From assembly GCF_001653235.2 (NCBI RefSeq), contig NC_035791.1, positions 6,200,001 to 6,264,000 on the forward strand: a stretch of DNA of 64,000 nucleotides, given 5' to 3'. The stretch's first letter is position 1. Each line of letters begins with the position of its first letter. This DNA is from Pochonia chlamydosporia 170. Lineage: Eukaryota > Ascomycota > Sordariomycetes > Hypocreales > Clavicipitaceae. The position numbers and the translations under genes are program-made. This document shows positions 10,876-22,832 of this stretch, piece after piece. The notes under the pieces were generated by a model. The model saw nothing but the letters and a program-made list of their open reading frames with translations, was not told where the DNA came from and searched no databases.

Positions 10876-12841
10876 ATGTCTCTACCTGCGAAACCTGTCG
10901 ATTCCAACAATCACGACTTTGAGTTTGCTCAGAGTGGTCTGGTGGCACCTTTGAGCAATCCTCAAATCTTGTCGGATTTGAGTGGCGATGTTGTCTGGGA
11001 TGCTGATGCGTATCAGTTTATGTCGGAAGAGTGTCCTCCCACCACAAATGAGCTGCTATGGCGACAAGGTCAACTCTGCAGCGTCACAGCAGGCCTTTAT
11101 CAGGTGACCAGTGGCATCTATCAAGTACGTGGCCTTGATCTCGCCAACATGAGCATTGTCCAGATCCCAAAGACGAACAAGATTATCATCGTCGACTGCT
11201 TGACCTCTGTTGAAACAGCGCGAGCAGCGATTCAACTCTACCAGGACTACCACAACAGTCAGTTCCAGCAAAATGCTGACATTGAAGCACTCTTGTACAC
11301 CCATTGTCATGTGGACCATTTTAGGGGTGCGCAGGCCATCGTAGATATGGCCGGTCCGGATCTCCAAATCATCGGCCCAGACGGCTTTCTCGAACATGCC
11401 GTCAGTGAGAATGTGTACGCCGGAGCTGCCATGTCTCGAAGATCCATCTACATGTATGGAGAAGGCTTGCCCAAGGTCTGCAGACGGTTAAATCGGTTGC
11501 GGCCTGGGCCAGGTGCCATCAACCGGACAGAGTTCCTTGGTGGCCCCGAAACAGAGCATCACAAGTGATGGCGTTCTCAAGCCTGGGATTGAAGGGCTAG
11601 AAATCATTTGTCAACTGACTCCCGGGAAAGAGGCCCCTGCCGAAGTGAATTTTTACTTTCGAGACTACCACGCTCTCTGCATGGCTGAGAATGCAACACA
11701 CACCCTGCACAACATCCAAACGTTACGTGGAGCGCCAGTTCGCGACGCGAGACTTTGGTCTCCATACCTCGATGAGTCCATCACTCTTTTCGGAGACATG
11801 ACGGATGTGGTATTCTCCAGCCACCATTGGCCAACCTGGAAGTCTGCAGGCGAGAACAGTGATGCTACAAATGGCAAAGCTGACGACTCGCAGAACTTGG
11901 TCTTGACCTTCTTGTCAGAGCAGCGTGACTACTACGCATACCTTCACAATGAAACACTACGCCAACTGAACAATGGTAGCACTCCTGTGGAAATTGCCGA
12001 GCAGATTAAGACGCCGTCTGCTCTGAGCGCGCGAACGAACCTGCAAGGTTACTATGGTTCAGTCAGTCACAACGTCAAAGGAATTTATGACAAGTACATG
12101 GGCTGGTTTGACGGCAACCCTGCGAACTTATGGAGACTTCAGCCTACCGATGAAGCAACTGAGTACGTCAAATGCATGGGCGGGCAGCAAGCTGTCCTTG
12201 ACAAAGCCAAGGAGTACCAGAACAATGGAAACCTACGATTTGCCGCTACTCTCTTGGATAAATGCATTTTTGCCGATCCCAGTAATGTGAATGCAAAGAA
12301 TCAACTGGTATCTATCTATACGACACTCGGGCAGGGAGCAGAAAACGGGACCTGGCGGAACATATACCTTACTGGGGCGTATGAGTTGCAAAATGGACCA
12401 CAGGGAGCGGTCAACACCATGACAAAGGCGTCTCTGATGGCGCTCAACTTGGTTGAGTTATTCGACACTATGGCCATTAGAATCAATGGCCCGGAGGCTT
12501 TTGTTTTGGAGAACAAAATTACCATTGATTTCATGGTGGAGGACATGCCTCGACAGTCCGGGACCGGTCCTGTTGGGTGGCATATGAGGCTGAGCAACGG
12601 CGCCATGACTGGGCATGAGATTCCATACGTTCCTTTCCAGGACTTGAAGGATAGCAAAGTTGACCTAACAGTATGGCTTGCGCATGAGACTCTTGTTAAA
12701 GTTGTGGGAAGTGCTGCGGCGGGAAAAGATTCTAGCTTGGATCAGACCGGAATTAAGACCTCTGGGGATGCTAACGCGTGGACAAAGGTTACGGCATTGG
12801 TGGTGGTGCCTAACAATGCGTTTAACATTGTTATACCATAA
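10876..12841 (+). pseudogene. Alkylsulfatase (metallo-beta-lactamase fold, SdsA1/Bds1 type), frame-broken
   Basis: From the ATG at 10876 to the stop at 12841 this covers a full-length alkylsulfatase of about 650 residues. The enzyme cleaves primary alkyl sulfates such as SDS using two zinc ions. The metal-binding motif is present as THCHVDHFRGAQ, with a second-site block CMAENATHTLHNIQTLRGA, then SSHHWPTW and MGWFDGNPANLW before the dimerisation domain. The reading frame changes between about 11475 and 11492. Frame 1 runs through GEGLPK and then turns to nonsense. Family sequence resumes in another frame at IGCGLGQVPSTG, directly after an in-frame TAA at 11489-11491. The break needs at least one small indel plus that stop, which a single C-to-T change of CAA could give. 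A 37-nt intron at 11476-11512 would restore frame but would delete a conserved stretch and is unusually short. A sequencing error is also possible. The C-terminal part is otherwise clean, so inactivation is recent or apparent. Confidence 0.72.
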
Positions 12842-15562
12842 GTGAGGAGGATGCTGGATACTACTTTTGTTGCTACCTACGTAGGTACGTAAGTTGTGTC
12901 ACTGGTTTTGCTATGTCAGCCTCCTCTCTCGACGTCTATGCATTCTTCCAAAGGGACTGTTCTTGATTCCTGAGAAGATTGTGTCATGTACTGCTGTACT
13001 ACAGCCGAATCGGGTAGGGCGAATCCGTCAGCATCGTTTTCTCGTGTAGGCACACCTCCAATGATGTAGCAACAAGGCCGTATTTCCTCGTCATTCTTCT
13101 AAGCCTTTGTTCTAAGCTTGTTTGCCTAATTACCACGATTGACTTTATTTGGTTAGACCATGTACTACAAACTGCGCAAAGGGTTACGAGAGGCACCTAG
13201 CTTACCTCCATTCTATTTTCACCATTGCTGCGGTACGGGCAAACGAATCCAGGCCAAAGGCTCAGATGACTCATAATCCGTTTTCCCACTGTCAAGATAC
13301 GGCCATCCTGTCTCTAGCATCCCTGATAATTTGACTACACTGGAAAGGCTAAGTGAGGGACAGTTGCTGAACTGCCTTTTCCTGCGTTTAAGACTAATAA
13401 GTGTTGAGAGCTTTCTCAAGAGCCTCTGCCCTGTAGCAGACAGCTCTTACACTTGATTGCGAGTATGATGACCAGACATCTATTAAAGCTAGCGTTTACT
13501 TTGTACCATACCAAAACTATCCGTTGTGCAACTCGCCCGACGTTGTAGCCAGGTCAAATCAGTCGTAGTACGCCGAAACACTCTCCTCACAGATTGAAAC
13601 CACATTGGGGGCGACCAAGAGGCAGCGGTGGGTTCATGGTGAGTTTTCCCTACAGCTTCGACTGCGCCACGTGTAACGACAGCATCTCAAACGGATTTAG
13701 TACAGGTACGGAGACAACCACGATCCTAACGAGGTGGGGGTTCGAACTTCTTTGGGAGACAAGCTGAAGAGTAGCGGCGTCTAGAATCCAGGAAGAGTCG
13801 GTTTCCACGACATTCTGACAGGGTTTTTCGTAGGGCGAACCACCAGTATGTGGACTACAACGTACCAATCGGGCGGGATGGGATCAAAAAGAGGCCCGAT
13901 TCTAATTAGCAACATCGGATTTTGCAGGAGACCCCGATTCCGACCATGTGTTTCTGCCTGGTGTCGCTGGGCTCACATTGGTTCGTTGCCGGTCGACTCT
14001 GGTGAGTGTTGGGACAATTCTCCAGAGTTAGCATGGCAGCGACATGTTTCTACTGTCCGAAACATGAATAAAGTGACAAGGCAGATTCGATAAGGTTTGG
14101 TAGGGATGGTGGCGACCCTCTTTTCGTGTGTGCGGAGTATAGAACTAGTAGATTCGTGGTGTTTGACAGCTCTGACGAATTTACCCAAGTCACAAGGAGC
14201 CCATTCTAGTTGGTAACTTCTGCTCTCACCAACTGTCTTGCAATGTAGGATGGGGAGCTTTATATGTTACGCTACAAATGTTACAGAAAGATTTGATCGA
14301 TCTTCAATTTGTCGAACAGAGAGGCATACACTAAAGGATGGAGTAATTCCGTGTGCTCGCTCGAAACGCTACCTAGGGAAGTAGTTGTAGGCTGTTCCGT
14401 GGGGCAACAGTTGGTCAAGTCGCAGCAAAACAACTGCCGAGACTGCTTATCATGCCCGGCAGCACCGGCCAGCCTGAAGTAAAACAGGGACTGGAAGAAG
14501 CCAAGTCGAATCGGAACATGACAGCAGGTGGGTTGTCTCTAGTTTCTAGTGTCAGCCTACAGGTCCCTGCATTCAGCCGCTCTCCAGTTTTCAGAGACAA
14601 AAACTAGGCTAAACACACAATCAAGGTTGTACCTTTGGCTGACCTGCAGCAGGAGCTCGAGGCGGATTTCGGCGGAACCGGGCGACTGACCCCAATCTTG
14701 AAAGGTTATACATCTCACGCTGTGCTTGTATCTTGGGGGTAAACCGGTGTGTGACTGATCAAAGTCGCGATGTACCGTCCCGTCAATGCTCTTTGACTTC
14801 TGACGGGTCTTTTACCAACTCAGTACTCCGCATTCTTTAGGCAGTTTGATGTCACGGTTAATTGAAATGTTGCCGAATTCAGGGCGGCGAGCAGGGTTGT
14901 CACGAACCCTCTCATCCAGATAGGGACTAATTCCAGGATCCGTTGCCAATGAGGTTCCCTTAAGTCAGCCCCGTGTCTTCTCCCGTCCTACCAACAGACG
15001 CAGTCCGGGACAAGGAGTTTCCGCGACACCGATTCTCAACTGGGTAAATGTAGTCCGTACTCCCTGAAGACCTGGGGTTGCAATAAAAGGTCTTAACAGT
15101 TGCCTAGCCACTTTGGTGCCGGGCTGACATTCCTCCTAGTATTAAACTTTGGTGAAGCCCATCTGATGCAACAGTGAAGGATTAGGATGCGAATGTCCAA
15201 CTTGGACGGCCACGTTTCGTGCGGCGAGACGGATCGCAAAGTTGTCATTGCAATTACCCCCAAATACTTCTACTCCAGACTCCAAACGGTCTTAGGTTCT
15301 TGCGACCATGGCGACTCCCATGCTGCCCATTAGAATGTATCGTCAGTTGGAACCAGAGACTCCGTTCGATGGGCGTATACAAATAAGCCGGCATGGAAGG
15401 AGGGCTCGCACAGGTTGTACAACTTGGTATGTTACAATATCTTCCACAAGTTCTGACTCGAGCGCTGTATAGCTGATTCAACGTGCAGCAGGTGAGAAAC
15501 CGACGTGGTTGAGCATGGCATTTTGGTTCGTAAGTCTAACATAGAGCGCCTTCGTAAAACAG
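12842..15562. other. Long intergenic region, nothing recognised
   Basis: About 2.7 kb without a supported gene. No frame longer than about 82 codons and no recognisable motif, tandem array or inverted terminal repeat. The last 150 bp should contain the 5' exon of the zinc-cluster regulator that follows, but I could not define it. Confidence 0.5.
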
Positions 15563-16994
15563 AACACGACGAATAAAGTGTGACGAAGGAAAGCCAAATT
15601 GCCTTCGATGTACCGCCAGTGGTAGGATATGTGGTGGCTACGATCTTGGAGTCCGTTTCATTGACAGTCAAGGGGTGCTTCGAGCCAAGCGCAAGAGACG
15701 TGTTACTACTACATCCATCATATCAATACGGCCGCTATCCCTCGGTATTGAAGGCTCTGATGCAGAAAGACAATTCTTCTTCAGTTGTAGACGCGCGACC
15801 GAGGCTGGTGTTGCCATGCACTTGTGCAGCGTCTCATCATTCTGGACCAAACTGGCGCCTCAACTCGGTCACTTTGATGCAGCCGTAAAGCATTCCTTGG
15901 TCGCTCTAGGTGCCACATATCATCTCAAGAAGATGAAAACAGGAGTGAGCGGCCAAAAGAATGCTTCTTCAGTCACAGCCGACAAGTTGGAGCTCTTTGC
16001 CATGAGGCAATACAACCGAGCCATCGAAAACGTCTATGGTCATCTTGACAAAAAGAATCCCAAAAGTATTGCTTTAGTGCTGGTATGCTGTCTAATATTT
16101 GTTTCCCTGGAACTTCTGCGACAAAATAACCGTGCTGCAATAGCGCATTTGCGGAATGGCATACAAATTATCATCTCAGCTTTGGATATTGATCTTCTGA
16201 GCGATTCGTCCAGTACACCTTGGACCAAAGACATGGTCTTATCAAATAGCGACTTATGGGATATTATCACTCAATTTCGCAATATCGAGTTTGCATGGAA
16301 TGTGTTTTCGAACGACGTCTCCCTCACGCTGGGGCTACACCTCCGAAGGGTTTTGGGTGCTCAACCTAAACCCGGTGCATTTAAACCCAAGTCAATTACG
16401 AGCGTAAACGACGGGTACAAGGCAAGGACGGAATTTATGAATGCTGTTACAGCTCGATATTCGGAGCTGCAGAAGCATCAGGGCGATGAAGTCTTCTGGG
16501 CTCAACCGAAAATGCAGCAGGAGCTGTACTCTCTCCGAACTTGGGGCGGAAAGATCATGTCTGCAATTGAAGCACTCTGGACTAGCCCTCAAGCCCCAGT
16601 GATTGGAACATGGAGTTCCTATAGTAGTCAGGTCGACTGGCTTCTCATCAGCAGTGGGCGAACATTAGTCGAGATGATACCATTCGGTGTCAATGCCCAC
16701 ACGAAAGTTGCGGGAAACATGGACATTCAGAATGACGTTACGAGGGGCGTATCTCTTGCGGCCAAAATGCACCTGGAACATGCTGCAACAGGACGACCTC
16801 CGTCAGAGTTTAGCCTTGAAATTGGGTTGGTCGCCGTTATGTATTGGGCTTGGGTGTTTAGCACCCGGGCTGAGACGAAAGAAGCAGCCATGAGGATTCT
16901 TCAAGATTTGGATAAGATGGAAGGGCCGTGGGATGCCAAACAGATATTAACGTCCCTTCCGGGCATGGTGAAGCCGCGGCTACTGGTCAGTTAG
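15563..16994 (+). CDS. Zn(II)2Cys6 zinc-cluster transcription factor (5' end unresolved)
   Basis: The frame ending at 16994 can be followed upstream of the ATG at 15675 to a CAG acceptor at 15560-15562. There it reads RRIKCDEGKPNC, LRC, TASGRIC: C-x6-C-x2-C-x6-C, the last four cysteines of a fungal zinc cluster. A basic linker (AKRKRR) follows, then a 430-residue middle/C-terminal region with the helix-rich pattern typical of these regulators (GSDAERQFFFSCRR, FDAAVKHSLVALGATY, ALVLVCCLIFVSLELL). The first two cysteines must come from an upstream exon. A donor GTGAGA at about 15492 follows ACGTGCAGCAG, but joining it gives seven instead of six residues between cysteines, so the 5' exon is either mis-located or damaged. 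An ATG-only model starting at 15675 would wrongly remove the DNA-binding domain. Target genes are unknown. Confidence 0.72.
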
Positions 16995-17252
16995 TGACTT
17001 CTTCGGCCAGGGATTATGTATTGGCGGGAGATTTATAGAACTGAGTATAAGACGTGACATGATGAAGACCAGGAGGGGGCATGTGAGGCAACATTTACTC
17101 ACTTGGTCGACGACATGGGAAGATTGAAGCTTCTACTTCATATGTAGGCTTAGATTGAAGCGGTGGTCGAATTAAGACACATCCATGCTCCTGGGATAAG
17201 AACATTTCCCTCAAAACATCTAGATGATCGCCACTCGAGACAAGTCGTCGTT

Positions 17253-19793
17253 CTACAGTAAGAAAAGGGACGTAAATACACAACCTATCACCTTCAACAG
17301 ACCGCGCTTTGTGCTCACAGTTTGAGCAGAACATCCCTTGGAAATTGCAGGGAGCAAACTCCAAAGGTGGTCTTTGGTGCCATTATCTTCAAATTGAACG
17401 ACGTTGGCCCCTTGAGCAGTTGACATGCGATCAACCCCCGCCAGCTTTTGGCTGTTCTTGTTTCGAATGAAGAATAACCCGCCACCTTTAGACTCGACTC
17501 TCCATAGATGGTCATCGGTGCCATTATCCTCATATTGCTGTAGCTGTGCGCTGTTTGCCTTGGAGGCATACTGCACTGCTAAAAGGAGCCCACTATGAAG
17601 ATTCTTAATTTTCCACCATCCGCCAGGGGCTGCGATAAATTGCCACAGCAGATCTTCGGAGGCATTATCATTAAATTGCTGGATATTCGCACTATTAGCT
17701 GTCCAGCGATCTTGTACGCCCATGACCTTGCCGCTATTCTCGTTGCGTATTTTGAAGACGGCTGGTGTCCACACCTCGAATTCCGAAAGTCCCCATCCGT
17801 TGCCTGGTCCAGGATTTGGTGCGACAACACGCAGTTGAGATGTTGTGATGGTAGGAAATATTATCTTCGTTTCAGCATTAGAGGTGGTTGGCACGCCGCT
17901 GCGGTGCTGATTTGGAACCGTTGCCCAGTTGTTGCCCGCCCAGTACTGGAGATCATAGGAAGAGGGAATACGAACGCCGCCACCATCATCGTAGAAGAAC
18001 AGTCGAATATCGCACACAGCTTGGTTCCGGCGGAGATCGACTCCGAAATGGTCGTGAGAATTTGGACTATCATAAGAAGTCCAGCGAGTATTCTGCGGGA
18101 TTCCAGTGCGCCAAACCATGCCGTCGATAGCTCGAGCGAGATCGTCAAATCCGGAGGTATATGATGCAAAAGCTTTGGTTAGCTGAGGGAATCGTTGGCC
18201 ATTGGCGGCGATGTTGACAACTGCGCTGGTAGGTATTGTCGATGCTGGACCAACATCGACCTTGAGTAATCCCAGCGATTCGCGGCGTCCAGCAAGGTTG
18301 CCATTAACATAAACCAATAGCCCTTTTCCTTGCTTATAGTAAGACCCAGTTTTATCCCAGAGAATAGTACTGGAGCGGCCGTGGTATACTGCATTTTCTA
18401 CGACGAAGTGTTCCCATGAAGTTGGTATCAGAGGGTTGATGACGAGTGTGTTGTCTGGTTGAGCACGTAGACCAAGGAGCCCGGCCAGGATGTTGTCTAC
18501 AAATGTAGAGTGATTATAGTCCTCGCTGTGATTGTAGCCGTCGTATATCCACCTGTTCGAGTCTGGATCGTGAGCTTCAGCCACGTAAGGTGTGCCGTTT
18601 TTGTATTGGGTGGTAGTGTAGCGCTGAAGAAGTGTAAAATAGTCGAACGATGTAATGTAACTCTGAGACGGGTAGTCATTGAGAACGTTTTCTACAGCTG
18701 TGAGAGTTTGAGACGTTGCATAAGGCCACGAAGGTCCGTTCCAACGACAACAGTCCTGAGCCTGGTACATGAACCACTTGCTTCGTCGTTCGGCAGTGGT
18801 TGGCCCATATGCAGAAGCGAACCCTTGCGATTCTTTCAGCTGAGCAAATGCGGCCATGTTGGAGTCCCTGGTGGTCATGTTGAATATCCATGGGATATAG
18901 CCCATAATTTCGCGGGTGGATATCAAAGCTCCAGACGGGTTGTTGTCACGGGCTCGATGTTTGTAGAACGCGGCTCCATTATCCCAGAGGTGTTTCTCCA
19001 AGGCGTCCTGTAATTGCTTAGCACGACCTCTGTACTCTTCTGCCAAATCTGAGTCCCCTTTAAGAGCTGCAATGTACGATATTGCTTGAGCATCACCGAA
19101 TTGGTACGCATTGAGTGTTGGTCGAAATCCTGCTCCACCGTGATATGGATCATTCGACTCGTAAGACGCAGCAGTGTATTCAGTGGCATCCCAGACTGGA
19201 TACTGCCAGTATAGCCCAAGAGCATTATTGAAATGTGTATCCCAGCCACGATACTGCTTGACAAGATTCTCCAGTTGGCCGACAATAAATTCGCGGTCTC
19301 CAGTCACTAGATACTGCCTCCACACTGCACTCGCTGCCCAAAAGCTATACTCGTGCGCCCAGTCCGATGTATCCTTGTTTACATCTTCCCTCATTGGCTT
19401 TGGAAGCTGTCCAGGTCCAGAGAGCCAGTAGTTCACAGCATCTTGGCCGTATTTGAGATCCCTTATCCAGCGGCCTTCATTGATGTGATGCCCAGCGGCT
19501 GCTACAATACCGCCATAAGGCGCACCGTAGCCAGCCGGGTGCAGGAACTCACTTGGCATGTAACCGTACTGAGCACCAGTGTACACGAGGTGCTCTTTGT
19601 AAACCTGCCAGCGGTAGTAGTAGACATCTTGGATTTGTTTATCGGGGGTATCAACCAGTGGGATATTGCTTTCAAACCAGTCACGGCTCTCAACGCCAGC
19701 AAGTAGTTGACTATGATTGAGAAAACTTGTGCCTGAAACTTTGAATGCTAGGGTCAGAACCAGAATTGGAGCAAAAGGGTGCATCTCGATCAA
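17253..19793 (-). CDS. Secreted multidomain glycoside hydrolase with lectin-like tail
   Basis: A single uninterrupted frame codes for 846 residues. A signal peptide (MHPFAPILVLTLAFKVSG) is followed by an alpha/alpha six-hairpin catalytic domain (about residues 30-480) of the MGH1-like glycosidase type. Typical blocks are GYMPSEFLHPAGYGAPYGG, DTSDWAHEYSFWA, CCRWNGPSWPYATSQT and DGYNHSEDYNHSTFVDN. A discoidin-like beta-sandwich follows (about 550-690, ending LSEFEVWTP). Then come three repeats of about 45 residues forming a ricin-type beta-trefoil (about 695-815), each closing with LW: DLLWQF, DHLWRV, DHLWSL. The last 30 residues end in a hydrophobic tail (VIGCVFTSLFLL) that could be a GPI-anchor signal. 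It probably releases sugars from plant, fungal or bacterial glycans; the substrate is not deducible. The lack of introns in a 2.5-kb gene and the bacterial-like domain mix suggest old horizontal transfer. Confidence 0.83.
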   Translation of the reverse strand: MIEMHPFAPILVLTLAFKVSGTSFLNHSQLLAGVESRDWFESNIPLVDTPDKQIQDVYYYRWQVYKEHLVYTGAQYGYMPSEFLHPAGYGAPYGGIVAAAGHHINEGRWIRDLKYGQDAVNYWLSGPGQLPKPMREDVNKDTSDWAHEYSFWAASAVWRQYLVTGDREFIVGQLENLVKQYRGWDTHFNNALGLYWQYPVWDATEYTAASYESNDPYHGGAGFRPTLNAYQFGDAQAISYIAALKGDSDLAEEYRGRAKQLQDALEKHLWDNGAAFYKHRARDNNPSGALISTREIMGYIPWIFNMTTRDSNMAAFAQLKESQGFASAYGPTTAERRSKWFMYQAQDCCRWNGPSWPYATSQTLTAVENVLNDYPSQSYITSFDYFTLLQRYTTTQYKNGTPYVAEAHDPDSNRWIYDGYNHSEDYNHSTFVDNILAGLLGLRAQPDNTLVINPLIPTSWEHFVVENAVYHGRSSTILWDKTGSYYKQGKGLLVYVNGNLAGRRESLGLLKVDVGPASTIPTSAVVNIAANGQRFPQLTKAFASYTSGFDDLARAIDGMVWRTGIPQNTRWTSYDSPNSHDHFGVDLRRNQAVCDIRLFFYDDGGGVRIPSSYDLQYWAGNNWATVPNQHRSGVPTTSNAETKIIFPTITTSQLRVVAPNPGPGNGWGLSEFEVWTPAVFKIRNENSGKVMGVQDRWTANSANIQQFNDNASEDLLWQFIAAPGGWWKIKNLHSGLLLAVQYASKANSAQLQQYEDNGTDDHLWRVESKGGGLFFIRNKNSQKLAGVDRMSTAQGANVVQFEDNGTKDHLWSLLPAISKGCSAQTVSTKRGLLKVIGCVFTSLFLL

Positions 19794-22489
19794 CTAATAA
19801 GATCTGGCAAGGTCGAATTAACGATCTAGGTTGTTGGCCATCAACGCGCGCAATAAAGCAGGGTTTACTAGCTCGTAAATTATTGCCGTAAGAAGAATTC
19901 ACTTGATATTATGACCAATTTGCAGCTCAAAAACCGTTCTTTGTTGACTTGCTGGGGCGGAACGGCAAAGTTATGAAAAACGGCAATATCCCCATATTAG
20001 CTGGTTGAGGGTGACTGGTCACAAAGCAAGACGACCAACACACAACAGTTCGACCGTGGCACGGACTGGAAATCCCAGAAATCAAAAGGATTCATACTGC
20101 GTTCCTACTTAACCGAAGCACTCAATTGAGTGTATGCGCTTCCCAGGATCGAGCCTATTAGGCGTTACACTGTTCGCGTGTATCCAAATCGTGTAAAATG
20201 CATGTCTCTCCATTTATCAAATTTAGTTTCATACTTACCTATAATGTATATCTCTAATATTTCCAGAACAAGGAGGAAGGCATGAGGGCAGACACCCTTT
20301 GCGAGCAGCGAAAATATTCCACTGCGCACATACAGTAATGGCACACAGGACTAGGACCCCCTTGAGGCTTGTGTGCGGTCATTGCAAGAATCCTGAATCC
20401 TACACTGACTGATGTGTTACTTGACACATTTAAGGCTGGTTGATTCATATACGATGCAACGGGCAAGGAGCCGAATCAAGAGAATGGTGAAGATATGGTC
20501 GGGTCTGGTGATTTATGCATATATCCTGAACGGAAGTAGACGAAGGAGTGGATGACAGCACGTTCATTAGGAAGGAAAGAGATTACAATTTACAACGATA
20601 AAGCATTTACATAAAATTACATATGGTCTACAATACCACATAGCAGATCAAATACCACAGCTTGCACAACGTACCAACTGATGCTCCATGTCTGTGATTC
20701 CTCTATGTGAAGTCCCCAAGGTTCTATACTACTCCATTTGCCTGTACTATGTATAATGCGTCACCCGTTCTGTATCGTCCCCCGCCATCCCCTCTCGCGT
20801 CGATGATGTTTTAATGATGCAGGCAGGGATCCGGGATGAAGCCGGATTGACGGCCAGAGCTTGAATCTCATTTAACAGCATCAAGGTTGAGACATTCCAT
20901 CCGTAATTGCTTTCCAAATTAACAGTTATATTATAGGGATAAGGGCAAGGAAGAATAAAATCGTATTCACCCCTTAACGCGGCGAGTCGCCCGAGAATGG
21001 AGTGGACAGTGGCGATCTATTGCTGTTTGTCAAAAACTGACATGAATGCAACGTTGGAATCAGAATTAACTACTCCTACAGTGTATTCATCCGTTATGCT
21101 AGCCTTGTAATGAAAATCTGGATTCGGCCGTTTTACAACCCTCAAAATTTAAGAAGACATTTAGCAATATGAGAAGCTACAACACGAAGCTCCCAAAGCG
21201 GCGGCACCATTAGACAGCATCGAGAACGAAATCACATGCGTAACGCGCGATGTGTGCACCGGTTACCTAGGCATTTTCGACGTGACTGTTTTTGTCTCAC
21301 AAACATGTGGTAGCAGATGTGGCCCGACAACGCCTGGCCTCATTGTGGTGGCATTTTGCTCTAAAACGGTCAGGGGATACGTCTGGAAATACCGGATTGC
21401 ATGGAAACCTGGCCGACAGCTCTTCGTTTACTAAATTCAGCTGTACTTTGGGTATACAGCAAATGGAATGCAGCAACGATGACCCTAGTTTGTTACACGG
21501 CTTAGGGTCTCGAACCGCAACAACATTGAAAAGTAAAGGCAGACGACGTGTGATGTAACTGCCCGGCTACATTTATGTTTTAACTTACAGAGTTCAAGCC
21601 CCGAAGCCGCTTCCCATACATTTGGTGACATCACAAGCTGGTCCACCTTCCAGTATAGTTCATTCTTGTGTAGACCAAGCTCCAAAGCTGAGGATGGAAT
21701 CACATCTGTTAGCATAGCTCCAACATAAGGTGGAATAGTCGTATGAGGTCATGCGATGTTCGTCTGTGTACGGAAGATACGTTATCATAGATTTCAGGCA
21801 CAGCCGGGTGCAGTTTCCGACGACCCAGAGTAATTCCTCGGGTAATACTTTCTTGACGAAACACCATCGCGAATCGGTCCATACACATTGTGTAACATGG
21901 AAAATACTTGCATATTATCATCGGCATGTTGGTCTATTCCGGGACGATCGTTTTACTGCCTCAAGTCATGCCGGTTGTTGAAACTTGGTAGTTCTCATCC
22001 TATTTGTTCGCAACCTTTGTGGGGGAAGGTGCCTCACTTTCATGACATGACGCAAGCTGAGAATATTGGTATCACACGAATACAGACAGAATCTGGGAGG
22101 CGCTGTTCTCCCCACCGAATCTGGCGGGATCTGCCGCCGCTTTTGGCGGCTCCGACAGTGATGGCCAACACACAGCACAGGTATAGTGTACATCGAGCCA
22201 CAACAGGCAGCCGTGGGGCTGTACAGGCAATTTGACCCAGTAGCTCCACCACGCCCCTGTTGTGTGCCAGGCACATGACTGTTAGGCCAGCTGCCACGCA
22301 CTCCTCTCTCCTAAACCTAGTTTACGTGAGTCCGTTTTCTGACACCACTAAAGTTGACGGCACCAGGTCTCTGAGCGGCGCCGTAGCGATGTGTTATTGT
22401 TTAAAATGGCGATCGTCGGTTGACCTTTCTGGGTTACCACCTCGAACTCTTTTCATCATCTGTTCAGGCTGATAACTAGGTGAATTATT
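19794..22489. other. Intergenic region ahead of the RIP island
   Basis: No supported gene in 2.7 kb. The first 150 bp probably contain the promoter of the minus-strand glycosidase. Composition is normal until about 22490, where it changes abruptly to TpA-rich DNA. A GC-rich imperfect hairpin at about 22112-22151 resembles one at 27977-28017 on the other side of the island. Confidence 0.5.
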
Positions 22490-22832
22490 ATGGCACCCTA
22501 AGCCTCTAGCAAGAAAGCGTACACAATAAACTATAACGATTTTATTTAACAGTTTACTTAACGCGAGAATAAGAAGTAATATATTAATAAACCTAAGCCT
22601 TATAGTATAATAAAATAAGCAGCTCTTTAGGAGAAGCTAAAGAACTTATAATTCCTTTTACTTAACTATGCTAATAGAATAAAGATTAATATTACAGGCA
22701 TACTTAAAAAATAGAAAATATAAGTACTTTATTATTAACATAAGATATATACTATACTAATAAGTTCTAGCTACTGCTATACTGCTAAATTAGGGGACTA
22801 AAAGGAAATAATAAAAAAGCTTAATTAGCCTA

